Shown here piece by piece: positions 24,954-33,614 of a stretch of 41,755 bases of DNA (position 1 is the stretch's first letter; the number at the start of each line of letters is the position of its first letter). Source of the stretch: Sphingobacteriales bacterium TSM_CSS (lineage in GTDB: Bacteria; Bacteroidota; Bacteroidia; Chitinophagales; UBA2359); assembly GCA_002212985.1 (NCBI GenBank), contig NBMY01000114.1, positions 1 through 41,755 of the forward strand, given 5' to 3'. Below the pieces are notes generated by a model, which searched no databases, was not told the origin of the DNA, and saw only the letters and a list, made by a program, of their open reading frames with translations. A program made the position numbers and the translations under genes.

Positions 24954-25301
24954 ATGAAACAGTTTGTTATTTCGTTGTTGGTAAACGGCTTGGTAGTTTA
25001 TGTGCTGGCAAAACTGCTGCCGGGCGTGCATGTAAATGGTTTTATTTCTGCCGTTTTATTTGGTTTGGTGCTTGGAGTGGTTAATTATTTTGTAAAACCC
25101 ATACTTAGTATGCTTACCCTGCCCATTACCATTCTTACCTTCGGGTTGTTTTTGCTTATACTCAACGGGTTAATGGTTATGTTGGCAAGCTGGCTTTTAG
25201 ATGGATTTCATGTAGATGGGTTGGTTTGGGCCATGTTGTTCGGCATTTTGCTGAGTATGGTAAACACCATGTTTGGCGTGCCCGATGTAATAAAGAAATA
25301 A
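24954..25301 (+). CDS. Phage holin family / YvlD-like four-helix membrane protein
   Basis: This 115-residue protein is composed almost entirely of four hydrophobic segments (about residues 3-22, 28-50, 57-80, 88-108). Conserved features are LLPGVHVNGF, NYFVKPILSMLTLPITILTFG and LDGFHVDG. These identify the YvlD/COG1950 group, annotated as phage holin family although the genes are chromosomal and not linked to lysis. The function is unknown; in Bacillus yvlD belongs to a cell-envelope stress operon. No phage genes are near. Confidence 0.85.
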   Translation: MKQFVISLLVNGLVVYVLAKLLPGVHVNGFISAVLFGLVLGVVNYFVKPILSMLTLPITILTFGLFLLILNGLMVMLASWLLDGFHVDGLVWAMLFGILLSMVNTMFGVPDVIKK

Positions 25302-25409
25302 CCTGCCCGGAAACGCAAAGTGCAACAACCCCGGGTATGCCCAAACAGGAATTTTTGGGGTAATTTTGTATTTTTACCCATCTTAAAACATAACATACCC
25401 AACTCAATT

Positions 25410-26432
25410 ATGGCAGCAAATAATACCCGGAAAAGTAAAACCTGCTTTAACTGCAACTACGAATTTGCAGAAGGTCAACCCGATGAATATTGCCCCCGCT
25501 GCGGACAGGAAAACAGTCAGCAAATAGTATCGGTAGGCAGGTTTTTATCGGATTTGGCTAATAACTACGTTGCCATTGACTCCAAACTGTTTCGCACCTT
25601 AAAAGGGCTGTTTTGGCCGGGTTGGCTTACCAATGAATACAGCAGGGGTAAAATAGCCTCTTATATGCTGCCGGTAAGAATTTATTTCCTCATCAGCATT
25701 ATTTACTTTGCCATATTTTCGGCAAAACTCAATACAGCGGTAAACCTGGAGAAAGGTCATCTGAACATACCGGCCATGGACAGTTTGGTGGTAGATGAAA
25801 CGGGGCAGGTAATAAACCTGCAGGACAGCCTTAAAAAAGCCGCCGGAAATAACTTTGTATTACCAACCGATACGGCAATAGTTTTTATAAAAAATCAACC
25901 TGTGTCGTGGAAACGGGTTAAATACTTCGTGGACAAATACGATACCGAACAGGCATTAGACAGTTTAAAGGCTGATAATAGTATTTTCCAAAACCCGATT
26001 GTGGCTCGCATTGCCCGGCAATCTATTAAAATTATAAAAGGCAATGCCGATGATTACCTGCAGTATTGCGTAGGGTCTTTACCTATTACCATGCTGCTGA
26101 TGATGCCCTTGCTTGCTCTGGTGTTTAAACTTCTCTATATTCGCCGCAAGCGGTACTTCATAGAGCATCTTACCTTTTTTCTGCACTACCACACCTTTGC
26201 CTATATTATACTGGCAGTGTATATGCTTACGTGGGGGCATAACATTTCGGGGCTTGCCCCTTTTGTGGTAATTACATTGCTAATTTACCTTATTTTGGCT
26301 ATGAAACGGGTTTATGGGCAAAACTGGTTCAAAACACTCTTTAAATCGTTTTTGTTTGTAATTTTTTGTTACCCCATTTTTCTCGTTATGTTTGCCTTGG
26401 GTACACTTGCTGTTTCGTTTTTCATGTTTTAA
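25410..26432 (+). CDS. DUF3667 zinc-ribbon membrane protein
   Basis: The protein has 340 residues from the ATG at 25410 (the frame extends to 25320 without support). The N-terminal zinc ribbon (Cys12, Cys15, Cys28, Cys31; CFNCN...CPRCGQ) is followed by the DUF3667 segment (LFRTLKGLFWPGWLTNEY, ASYMLPVRIYFLISIIYFA) and then a soluble middle region. The C terminus contains about four membrane helices (about 230-340). This Bacteroidota family has no known function. A possible -7 element TAATTTTG lies at 25361-25368. It is convergent with the DUF5606 gene (18-nt gap). Confidence 0.85.
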   Translation: MAANNTRKSKTCFNCNYEFAEGQPDEYCPRCGQENSQQIVSVGRFLSDLANNYVAIDSKLFRTLKGLFWPGWLTNEYSRGKIASYMLPVRIYFLISIIYFAIFSAKLNTAVNLEKGHLNIPAMDSLVVDETGQVINLQDSLKKAAGNNFVLPTDTAIVFIKNQPVSWKRVKYFVDKYDTEQALDSLKADNSIFQNPIVARIARQSIKIIKGNADDYLQYCVGSLPITMLLMMPLLALVFKLLYIRRKRYFIEHLTFFLHYHTFAYIILAVYMLTWGHNISGLAPFVVITLLIYLILAMKRVYGQNWFKTLFKSFLFVIFCYPIFLVMFALGTLAVSFFMF

Positions 26433-26450
26433 CACGCAAAAAAAGTGTGT

Positions 26451-26915
26451 TTATTCGGCTGTTTCGGCGCTATCGGTATCAGCCGTTTCAGCCGTTTTGG
26501 TTTCGGCAGGTGTTTCGGGTTCAAACTCCAGTTCTTCAACGGTTTTAAGCAGGCTGTACCACTTAATAAGTTTCTGTATATCGCTCACATATACCCTGCT
26601 TTCATCGTAATTGGGTAAAACGGTTTTAATGAAACTGCGCAGGTTTTCGGGTTTGTCTTTTGCCTGTGGGAGGGTTCCGTTTTGCTCTTTTTCAAACTTT
26701 TGTATGTTTTGAATAATATTGCCCAGCGGTTCGCTGTCGGTATCAACGGTGTACATTGAAATTTTATCCAAAGGCGAAAAGGTATGAATGCGGTTAGAAA
26801 CAAACTGAACTTTACCATCCTGCAAACCGCGCAAAGTGGCTCCGCCGGGTTTTGCCGAAATCATTTCATACAATCCCGGAAGCCCGCTTATTGCCACAAT
26901 ATCTTTAAATTTCAT
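26451..26915 (-). CDS. DUF5606 family protein
   Basis: The protein has 154 residues from the ATG at 26915. The conserved N terminus is MKFKDIVAISGLPGLYEM, followed by KPGGATLRGL and VSNRIHTFSPLDKISMYT, characteristic of the Bacteroidota-specific DUF5606 family. The middle is helical (FIKTVLPNYDESRVYVSDIQ), and the C terminus is a low-complexity Glu/Thr/Ala tail. It is probably cytoplasmic. The function is not known. A -7 element TACCTTTG is visible on this strand at 26980-26973, without a clear -33 partner. Confidence 0.85.
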   Translation of the reverse strand: MKFKDIVAISGLPGLYEMISAKPGGATLRGLQDGKVQFVSNRIHTFSPLDKISMYTVDTDSEPLGNIIQNIQKFEKEQNGTLPQAKDKPENLRSFIKTVLPNYDESRVYVSDIQKLIKWYSLLKTVEELEFEPETPAETKTAETADTDSAETAE

Positions 26916-27020
26916 GGTTAATGTGTGTTTTTGGTTAACTGTGTAAATGATACATACTGTTGTTACAGCCTGCAAAGGTACAATATTTTGCTAAACCACA
27001 TTTTTAAAACGGGCAATAAT

Positions 27021-29216
27021 TTAAGTACCCATTTCCAGTTGGTTGCGCACCAGGTGGTAGTAAGTGCCTTTCAAATCGGTAAGCTGCCGGTGATTGCCGC
27101 ACTCTATCAGGTTGCCTTTTTGCAATACCACTATTTGGTGGGCGTTTTGTACGGTGCTAAGGCGGTGCGCCACCACCACTACTGTTTTACCTTCAAATAC
27201 TGTTTGCAGGTTGTTCATAATAATGCGCTCGTTTTCGGCATCTAAGGCGTTGGTTGCCTCGTCAAAAAACAAAAAATCGGGGTTTTTATATACTGCACGT
27301 GCAATTAAAATGCGCTGTTTTTGTCCACCGCTCAGGCCAATTCCTTCCTGCCCTATTTTGGTGTTTATGCCCAGAGGCAGGCTTTCGGCAAACTCGTGCA
27401 GGTTGGCGGTTTGCAGCGCCTGCCAGATTTTGGCCTGGTCAATATTGGTATCGGACATGGCAATGTTTCGGGCAATGGTATCGGAAAAAATGTAACCGTC
27501 TTGCATTACCACGCCACAATGTTGCCGCCAGGTTTGGTGGTTAATATCAGAAAGGGGCAGGTTGCCAAGGGTTATGTTGCCCTCTTGCGGCTGGTAAAAC
27601 TGCAGCAGCAGTTTTACCAAAGTGGTTTTACCGCTTCCACTGGTGCCTACAATGGCGGTTAGTTTGCCCTGCGGTATAGACAGGGTAATATTGTCGAGGG
27701 CATTATCTGACCGCGGTCCGCCATACCTGAACGATATGTTTTGCAGATGCAGGGTTTTATCATCGGGCAAAGTGGCAGCATGGTGCATTTGCGGTGTTTC
27801 TTCATCGGTTTTTCTGTGAATTTCGTTCAGCCGTTCTATACTGATGCCGGCATCTTGTGCCGCTTGCAGAAAGCGCGCCAACTCGGCAACAGGCCCGTTT
27901 AGTTGACCGGCTATATAAGAAACGGCCAGCATCATACCCAATGTCATGCTGCCGTTTACTACCTCTTGGGCAGCCAGAAATACAATAACTATATTTTTAA
28001 ACTCATTAAAAAACAAAGCGCCTAATTGCTGGTATTGCTCCAGGCTAAGGCTTTTTACACTTAGTTTAAACAAGTCGGTTTGTATGTTTTCCCATTGCCG
28101 GCGGCTTTGTTGTTCAAAATTGTTGAGTTTAATTTCCTGCATTCCGTAAATGAGTTGCAGCAGGCTGTTGTGTTGGTCGGTCAGTTTATCAAAGCGTTTG
28201 TAATCTAACTGGCGGCGACGGTCTAAAAACAAGCTCACCCAACCAATATACAACAGGCTGCCTACCATAAACACAGCAAAAACGGGCAGGCTGTATAGGA
28301 ACAGCACCACGCCAAACACCAGCAGGTTAAGCAAAGAAAACAACACATTGAGCGAGGTATTGGTAAGAAAGTTTTCTATGCGCTGATGGTCGCCTATGCG
28401 CTGAAGCAGATCGCCGGTAAGTTTGGTATCAAAAAACCCGATGGGCAGTCGCATCAGTTTCGACAAAAAATCGGATAAAATGGCAATATTTACGCGGCTT
28501 CCTACGTGCAGTATAATGCGGCTTCGCAAAAAATCCATAGCGGTTTTACCCACAAAAAGCATCACCTGTGCCAGTAAAATGAGGTAAATAAAGCGCAAAT
28601 CGGGCTTGCCCACTCCGCGGTCAATAAGTTGTTGCGTAAGAAACGGAAAAGCAAACTGTATGGCACCGCCGGCCAATATTGCCAATAGGAGCAGGGCAAT
28701 CTGCCGTTTGTGTTTTGCCATGTACGGCGTTAAAAACCTTAGACCGCTGCCGTTTTCGGGTTCATCGGGGTGTTCGTAAAACTCGGGCAGGGGTTCCAGC
28801 AGCAGTGCTACGCCTTGTTGTTGCGGGTCGGGTTGTTGTCCAATCCAGCCGTTCATAAAATCCTGCCATTTGTACACGGTGCGGCCAAAGGCCGGGTCGG
28901 CCACATATACTTTTGAGCCGGTTATTTTATATACTACCACAAAATGGCGCTGCTGCCAATGCACAATGCAGGGCAGGGGAACATCTTCGGAAAGTTGCTC
29001 AAAAGACAGTTGCACGCCCATAGTTTGCAGCCCTATGCTGTTTGCCGCATCGCTAATACCCAGCAATGATGCGCCCTCGCGGTCTATATAACTTTGTTGG
29101 CGCAAAAACTGCAAAGAGTAATGCTTGCCATAGTATTTGGCAATCATGCGCAGGCAGCTTATGCCGCAATCCATAGAATCTAACTGTTGGTAAAAAGGAA
29201 ATTTGGGCATTAACAA
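27021..29216 (-). CDS. C39 peptidase-containing ABC transporter (bacteriocin-exporter type)
   Basis: The 731-residue protein combines three modules. Residues 5-135 are a C39 cysteine peptidase with catalytic Cys17 (DSMDCGISCLRM), His91 (QRHFVVVYK) and Asp107 (VADPAFG). Residues 165-470 form the six-helix ABC transmembrane domain. The ATPase at about 495-725 has Walker A GTSGSGKTTL, signature LSGGQKQR and Walker B FLFFDEATNALD. Such proteins cleave a double-glycine leader and export the peptide, or lack cleavage and export larger proteins; here the peptidase triad is intact. No leader-bearing peptide gene or dedicated HlyD partner is adjacent, so the cargo is unknown. An adaptor-type protein lies at 20713 but is not clearly linked. 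Confidence 0.9.
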   Translation of the reverse strand: MLMPKFPFYQQLDSMDCGISCLRMIAKYYGKHYSLQFLRQQSYIDREGASLLGISDAANSIGLQTMGVQLSFEQLSEDVPLPCIVHWQQRHFVVVYKITGSKVYVADPAFGRTVYKWQDFMNGWIGQQPDPQQQGVALLLEPLPEFYEHPDEPENGSGLRFLTPYMAKHKRQIALLLLAILAGGAIQFAFPFLTQQLIDRGVGKPDLRFIYLILLAQVMLFVGKTAMDFLRSRIILHVGSRVNIAILSDFLSKLMRLPIGFFDTKLTGDLLQRIGDHQRIENFLTNTSLNVLFSLLNLLVFGVVLFLYSLPVFAVFMVGSLLYIGWVSLFLDRRRQLDYKRFDKLTDQHNSLLQLIYGMQEIKLNNFEQQSRRQWENIQTDLFKLSVKSLSLEQYQQLGALFFNEFKNIVIVFLAAQEVVNGSMTLGMMLAVSYIAGQLNGPVAELARFLQAAQDAGISIERLNEIHRKTDEETPQMHHAATLPDDKTLHLQNISFRYGGPRSDNALDNITLSIPQGKLTAIVGTSGSGKTTLVKLLLQFYQPQEGNITLGNLPLSDINHQTWRQHCGVVMQDGYIFSDTIARNIAMSDTNIDQAKIWQALQTANLHEFAESLPLGINTKIGQEGIGLSGGQKQRILIARAVYKNPDFLFFDEATNALDAENERIIMNNLQTVFEGKTVVVVAHRLSTVQNAHQIVVLQKGNLIECGNHRQLTDLKGTYYHLVRNQLEMGT

Positions 29217-29363
29217 GGTAATATGCCTGTAAAGAAAACAATTTTTTAAATGCAGTTTTATGTTTACGGCCCGAAATTGGTTTTATTAGAAAAAGGAACT
29301 GCTTCAAATGCCCGATAACTCTAAACTGGTTACCGGCAAGTTCCGATGCCTAACCCGGCAGTA

Positions 29364-30854
29364 TTAACCTTTTTGCGCAGCCTTTGTATGTAAAACCGAA
29401 TACAGAAAAACGGTAAAAAACCCCAAAAATGCGGGTAAATGTACCGGCAGCATAAACCAATAACCCGCTTCAACCCCATAAACCAATGCCAGCAAGAAAT
29501 ATACCGATATAAATCCTTCGGCCAGAATGCCTGTATTTATGCTTGTGGCAGCATATTGCTTGTTATGCCACGTGCCTTGCCTGCCCGAAAGGTTAAATTT
29601 TGGCGTTCTAATAAACGGCGTTTTTTTACCCTGCCAGCCGCGCAGGGCGGCCAAGGCATTATGCCACGAAAGCCCCAGACTAATAACCAAAAAGGGGAAA
29701 ATAAGGAGTGCAACCTTTTTTAAGGCATTTTTACCCGAACTGCCGGTATATTTTGCCGATACATAATGTACATACAATATTGCCAGATTGCTTAGCAGAA
29801 ATACAGCGCCGTAGCCTTTGTAGTGGTAGGCTGCAAACCGCTTACTTGCCAGGAGCATCGGTACGCTTAACAGGGTAAAAAACAGTATTATCATGTAAAC
29901 ACTGCCGCTTAGCAAATGCGCGGTTGCCTGTAATCTGGCGGGCAATGGTAGGGTAGAGCGCCAAACGGCGGGCAGGTTTTTGGCGGCAGTTTCGGCGCCG
30001 CCTTTAATCCAGCGGTATTGTTGCGATTTAAATGATGGCATATCGGCCGGCAGTTCAGAGGGCGAGGCAATGGTATCGGCATAAATAAATTTCCAGCCGG
30101 CCAGTTGGGTGCGGTAGCTAAGGTCAAGGTCTTCGGTAAGGGTATCGTATTGCCAGCCGCCACCATCGGTTATGGCTTGTTTGCGCCATACGCCGGCGGT
30201 TCCGTTAAAATTTATGCAATAGCCCGCGGCGTGGCGACCACCCTGTTCTACAGTAAAATGAGCATCAATAAAAAAAGCCTGTATGCGTGTAAGCAGTGAG
30301 TACTGCCGGTTTACAAATTGCCATCGGGTTTGCACCATGCCAATGTGCGGGTTTTCAAAGTAGGGAACCGTATTACGCAAAAAATCGGGCGGCGGTATAA
30401 AATCGGCATCAAAAATGGCAATCAGGTTGCCTTGTGCCAGCGGAAGGGCTTCCTGCAAAGCGCCGGCTTTATAACCGGTTCGGTTAGTGCGGCGTATATG
30501 TTGTACAGCCAGTCCATTTGCAAGGCAATCCTCGGTTTTTCGGGCAATAATACCGGTGGTTTCGTCGGTGCTGTCGTCTAAAATATGTATTTCAAAGCGG
30601 CTTTTGGGGTAATCAAAGGCTGCTACGGCCTCTATGAGGCGTTCTGCCACGTACATTTCGTTGTAAACGGGCAACTGCACGGTAACCATGGGGTACTGTT
30701 CTGGTGGCAGGTTGGGCGGCAATGCGGGAGCCGAGGCAGGGTTGTTTTGTTTAAAACGGGCATACTGCCTTGCAAGGTGTACTTCGGTGAGGCAGTACAG
30801 CAATATCAGCAGCAGACAAAGGGCATAAACGGCTATAAAGAAGAGGTCAAGCAT
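29364..30854 (-). CDS. Processive family 2 glycosyltransferase (cellulose synthase-like)
   Basis: The 496-residue membrane enzyme has an N-terminal helix (about residues 3-24). The GT2 catalytic domain has VYNE, ILDDSTDETT (Asp93-94), FDADFIPP (149-151), TEDLDLS (240-242) and QQYRW (278-282), i.e. the D, DxD, TED, QxxRW set of processive beta-glycosyltransferases. C-terminal membrane helices span about 310-490. This group includes glucomannan and cellulose-like synthases as well as many Bacteroidota exopolysaccharide enzymes; the donor sugar is not predictable. It is located upstream of the C39-ABC gene on the same strand with a 147-nt gap. Confidence 0.9.
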   Translation of the reverse strand: MLDLFFIAVYALCLLLILLYCLTEVHLARQYARFKQNNPASAPALPPNLPPEQYPMVTVQLPVYNEMYVAERLIEAVAAFDYPKSRFEIHILDDSTDETTGIIARKTEDCLANGLAVQHIRRTNRTGYKAGALQEALPLAQGNLIAIFDADFIPPPDFLRNTVPYFENPHIGMVQTRWQFVNRQYSLLTRIQAFFIDAHFTVEQGGRHAAGYCINFNGTAGVWRKQAITDGGGWQYDTLTEDLDLSYRTQLAGWKFIYADTIASPSELPADMPSFKSQQYRWIKGGAETAAKNLPAVWRSTLPLPARLQATAHLLSGSVYMIILFFTLLSVPMLLASKRFAAYHYKGYGAVFLLSNLAILYVHYVSAKYTGSSGKNALKKVALLIFPFLVISLGLSWHNALAALRGWQGKKTPFIRTPKFNLSGRQGTWHNKQYAATSINTGILAEGFISVYFLLALVYGVEAGYWFMLPVHLPAFLGFFTVFLYSVLHTKAAQKG

Positions 30855-30906
30855 GGCAGAAGTAAAAATCCATGTTTTAACTATAAAAGACTAACGGGTT
30901 TTTAGT

Positions 30907-31303
30907 GGTTCATATTTTTACCGCAGGGTACGCAAAGAGTTTCGCAAGGACCGCAATGGGGTTGAGTGGTTGGTGTTGCAATAGGTTTTAGTTTACAATA
31001 TTAGCGTTCCTTGTGTCTTGCTTTGCGTTCATAGCGGTTCATATTTTTACCGCAAGGTACGCAAAGAGTTTCGCAAAGACCGCAATGGGGTTGAGTGGTT
31101 GGTGTTGCAATAGGTTTTAGTTTACAATATTAGCGTTCCTTGCGTCTTGCTTTGCGTTCATAGCGGTTCATATTTTTACCGCAAGGTACGCAAAGAGTTT
31201 TGCAAAGACAGCAAAGTGTTTAGTTGGTTAGGAGTTGCAATGGGTTTTTGTTTACAATATTAGCGTTCATAGCGGTTCAATATTTTACTGCAAGTTACAC
31301 AAG
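30907..31303. repeat. Left tandem array of 129-bp dyad-ended repeat
   Basis: Units start with GGTTCATATTTTTACCGC at 30907, 31036 and 31165, exactly 129 bp apart. A shortened start at 31274 lies 109 bp further. The first two are nearly identical; the third carries many differences and lacks about 20 bp near its end. The fourth is a 30-nt fragment ending five nt before the stop codon of the GxxExxY gene. Each unit begins with GCAAAG/GCAAGG motifs (ACCGCAAGGTACGCAAAG) and ends with their inverted counterparts (CTTGCGTC...TTTGCGTT). No open frame is conserved across units. Confidence 0.9.
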
Positions 31304-31308
31304 ATTCA

Positions 31309-31686
31309 CTACAGGTTATTCACTACTCGTTTTATTCCGTTTTTAATCATTTTTACATTAAAGTTTATCAATAAGCCGAGTTTGCAGTTTGATAATTTCA
31401 GGTAAGTAAGTAGTTGGGCTAAATGCAAGTCGTTTAAAGCGTCAACTGCTTTTACCTCAATAATCAGTTTGTTCTCAATGATTATATCTACCCGATAACC
31501 AATTTCAAGCCGCACTTCTTCATAAATCAACGGAAGCGCTTTCTGCCTTTGTACAAGCAAGCCTGTTTTATTGAGTTCATAAAACAAACATTCCTCATAG
31601 GCGTTTTCCAAAAGCCCCGGACCTAAGTTAAGATGCACTTTTAAGGCTGCATCAAAAACCATTTTTGATAATTCGTTCTCATTCAT
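31309..31686 (-). CDS. GxxExxY protein, PD-(D/E)XK nuclease-like
   Basis: The 125-residue protein has the name-giving motif GLLENAY (Gly24, Glu27, Tyr30). A strand-turn-strand region, YRVDIIIENKLIIEVKAV, places Asp67, Glu77 and Lys79 as in PD-(D/E)XK nucleases. The segment QLLTYLKLSN-GLLINFN is typical of the GxxExxY (PF13366) family. No enzymatic activity is established for the family to my knowledge, so a nuclease role is inference. The gene is complete. It is bracketed immediately on both sides (5 nt and 13 nt) by repeat arrays, so any promoter must lie within a repeat unit. The same family is frequently repeat-associated in Bacteroidota as far as I recall. Confidence 0.9.
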   Translation of the reverse strand: MNENELSKMVFDAALKVHLNLGPGLLENAYEECLFYELNKTGLLVQRQKALPLIYEEVRLEIGYRVDIIIENKLIIEVKAVDALNDLHLAQLLTYLKLSNCKLGLLINFNVKMIKNGIKRVVNNL

Positions 31687-31698
31687 GTTTTTGTTTTT

Positions 31699-32117
31699 TA
31701 TTTTACCGCAAGGTACGCAAAGGGTTTCTCAAAGACAGCAAAGTGTTTAGTTGGTAGGTGTTGCAATAGGTTTTAGTTTACAATATTAGCGTTCTTTGCG
31801 TCTTCACCTTGCGTACTTAGCGGTTCATATTTTTACCGCAAGGTACGCAAAGGGTTTCGCAAAGACCGCAAAGGGGTTGAGTGGTAGGTGTTGCAATAGG
31901 TTTTAGTTTACAATATTAGCGTTCTTTGCGTCTTCACCTTGCGTACTTAGCGGTTCATATTTTTACCGCAAGGTACGCAAAGGGTTTCGCAAAGACCGCA
32001 AAGGGGTTGAGTGGTAGGTGTTGCAATAGGTTTTAGTTTACAATATTAGCGTTCTTTGCGTCTTCACCTTGCGTACTTAGCGGTTCATATTTTTACCGCA
32101 AATATCGCAAAGGTTTC
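31699..32117. repeat. Right tandem array of 130-bp dyad-ended repeat
   Basis: Units begin at about 31699 (missing the first bases), 31822, 31952 and 32082. The 31822 and 31952 units are identical over 130 bp as far as I can compare. The last is a degenerate fragment fading out near 32117. The start ACCGCAAGGTACGCAAAG is inverted at the end as CTTGCGTACTTAGCGGT, and the internal GCAAAGAC as CTTTGCGTCTT. Each unit could therefore form an imperfect 35-bp stem with a roughly 55-60 nt loop. Orientation is the same as in the left array. Confidence 0.9.
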
Positions 32118-32155
32118 AAAATAGGCTTAGTAGTTTGGAGTTACATTGAATTGTT

Positions 32156-32818
32156 TTACCCACATCTGTCTAACCCCAAAACTGCGTACAATTGCGGCTC
32201 CAGAAACGAGTTAATTGTCAGATCGGCCAATTGCAGGTTTTGGTTGCCCGAACCCGGGTTGCTGTACCCTATGCAAAACATACCGGCAGCCTTTGCCGCT
32301 TTTACCCCGTTTTCGGAGTCTTCAATAACGGTGCAATGTTGCGGGGCAATGCCAAAACAGGCTGCTGCTTTTAAAAAAATATCGGGTTGTGGTTTTCCTC
32401 TTTCCACCTGTTCGCCGCTTACAATATGTTCGAAAAAGTGCGACAGTTGCAGCTTTTCCAGAATAAGGTCAATGTTTTTGCGCATACCCGATGAAGCAAT
32501 GGCCATAGGAATACCGGCGGCGGCAGCCTGTTCCAGCAGCAACACAATACCCTCGGTAGGCGTGAGGGTGGCTTGTTGCAGGGTTTGGTATTTCAGTTCT
32601 TTTTCGGCAGCTACCAGTTGGGGTACGGAGTAGGGCAGGCGGTAATTGTTTTTGAGGTACTGCCACATGTTGGTAGCCGAGGTGCCTATAAAGGTATGAT
32701 ATTGCTCTGTTGTTACCGAAAACCCCAGGCGGGCAAAATACCCGAAGTTCATTTCCATATATAACTGCTCGGTATTGAGCAGTACGCCGTCGAGATCAAA
32801 AATAAGCAGCCGGGTCAT
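32156..32818 (-). CDS. HAD-family phosphatase/phosphoglucomutase-like
   Basis: The protein has 220 residues from the ATG at 32818 (an upstream frame to 32869 has no support). The HAD motifs are complete: FDLDGVLLN (Asp8 nucleophile, Asp10), IASSG, GKPQPDIF (Lys) and VIEDSENGVKAAKAAGM. The helical cap between motifs I and II places it in the beta-phosphoglucomutase/sugar-phosphatase group (subfamily IA). Substrates are probably a small sugar phosphate or other phosphorylated metabolite. Last gene of a minus-strand run. Confidence 0.85.
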   Translation of the reverse strand: MTRLLIFDLDGVLLNTEQLYMEMNFGYFARLGFSVTTEQYHTFIGTSATNMWQYLKNNYRLPYSVPQLVAAEKELKYQTLQQATLTPTEGIVLLLEQAAAAGIPMAIASSGMRKNIDLILEKLQLSHFFEHIVSGEQVERGKPQPDIFLKAAACFGIAPQHCTVIEDSENGVKAAKAAGMFCIGYSNPGSGNQNLQLADLTINSFLEPQLYAVLGLDRCG

Positions 32819-32899
32819 GTAGTGTAGTTTGCAATGGTTGTAATGGTTGCCTGTGTTGTAACAAAACACCGGCGCAACTTGTTGGAAACAACGCCACTA

Positions 32900-33592
32900 T
32901 TAGCGGTGTTTAAAAAGGGTTTTCAAAATAATATACCCTGCCATAAAAGAGCCTTTTACCGTACCGCTTACTTTAGACCTGCCCCACGACCTTGGGCGGT
33001 AGCTAACAGGCACTTCTATGGATTTTACCTTGGCTTTGGCGGCCTTGAGCTGCATTTCTACGGTCCAGCCAAAGTTAAGGTCTTGCATGTTCAGGCTTTG
33101 CAGGGTTTGCCAGCGTATTGCCCTAAAGGGGCCAAGGTCGGTATAAACCGCGCCGTATAGGGTGCGCAAAATTTGGGTAGCCAGCCAGTTGCCAAAGCGT
33201 TGCTGCGGGGTTAGCGCTCCTTTTTGGCGTTTTCCCAACACGCGCGAGCCAACTACCAGTTCGGCCTGCCCCAGCAAAATGGGTTGCAGCAGCAGGGGCA
33301 TTTCGGCGGGGTAATCGCTGTAATCGCCGTCTATAAAAACCACCACATCGGGTTGTTGGCCGGGCGGCAGTTGTTGCAGGTAATTTATTCCTTTGAGGCA
33401 GGCACGGCCGTAGCCCCGCAACGGTTCGTGCAGCACAGTGGCGCCGGCATTTCGGGCAGTTTGCGGGGTGGCATCGGAAGAGCCGTTATCTATAACCACT
33501 ACAAGAGCCTCTACGTGGGGCGGTATATCGGCAATAACGCGGGCAATGTTTCCGGCTTCGTTAAGGGCAGGTATGAGCACGGCGGTTTTCAT
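32900..33592 (-). CDS. DPM1-like family 2 glycosyltransferase
   Basis: This 230-residue GT-A enzyme contains LIPALNEAGNI, VVIDNGSSDAT, FIDGDYSDYP (DxD metal-binding) and LGPFRAIRW. It resembles dolichyl/polyprenyl-phosphate mannosyl or glucosyl transferases without C-terminal membrane helices. Such enzymes charge a polyprenyl phosphate with a sugar for later transfer on the periplasmic side. It begins 22 nt downstream of the end of the 4Fe-4S protein gene on the same strand and is followed by the HAD gene (81-nt gap), so co-transcription is likely. Confidence 0.85.
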   Translation of the reverse strand: MKTAVLIPALNEAGNIARVIADIPPHVEALVVVIDNGSSDATPQTARNAGATVLHEPLRGYGRACLKGINYLQQLPPGQQPDVVVFIDGDYSDYPAEMPLLLQPILLGQAELVVGSRVLGKRQKGALTPQQRFGNWLATQILRTLYGAVYTDLGPFRAIRWQTLQSLNMQDLNFGWTVEMQLKAAKAKVKSIEVPVSYRPRSWGRSKVSGTVKGSFMAGYIILKTLFKHR

Positions 33593-33614
33593 CGGGCAAA
33601 CTTTGTTTTTCGGG

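Noticed and set aside
24954..25301. Prophage lysis gene
   Set aside because: The family name includes holin, but this is the chromosomal YvlD-like group and no phage genes surround it.
29217..29363. Short leader-peptide gene for the C39-ABC exporter
   Set aside because: Both strands were read; no frame with a start codon and a GG-type leader is present in this gap.
30907..32117. CRISPR array
   Set aside because: Units are 129-130 bp and identical from end to end. There is no alternation of short repeats and unique spacers, and no cas gene is near.
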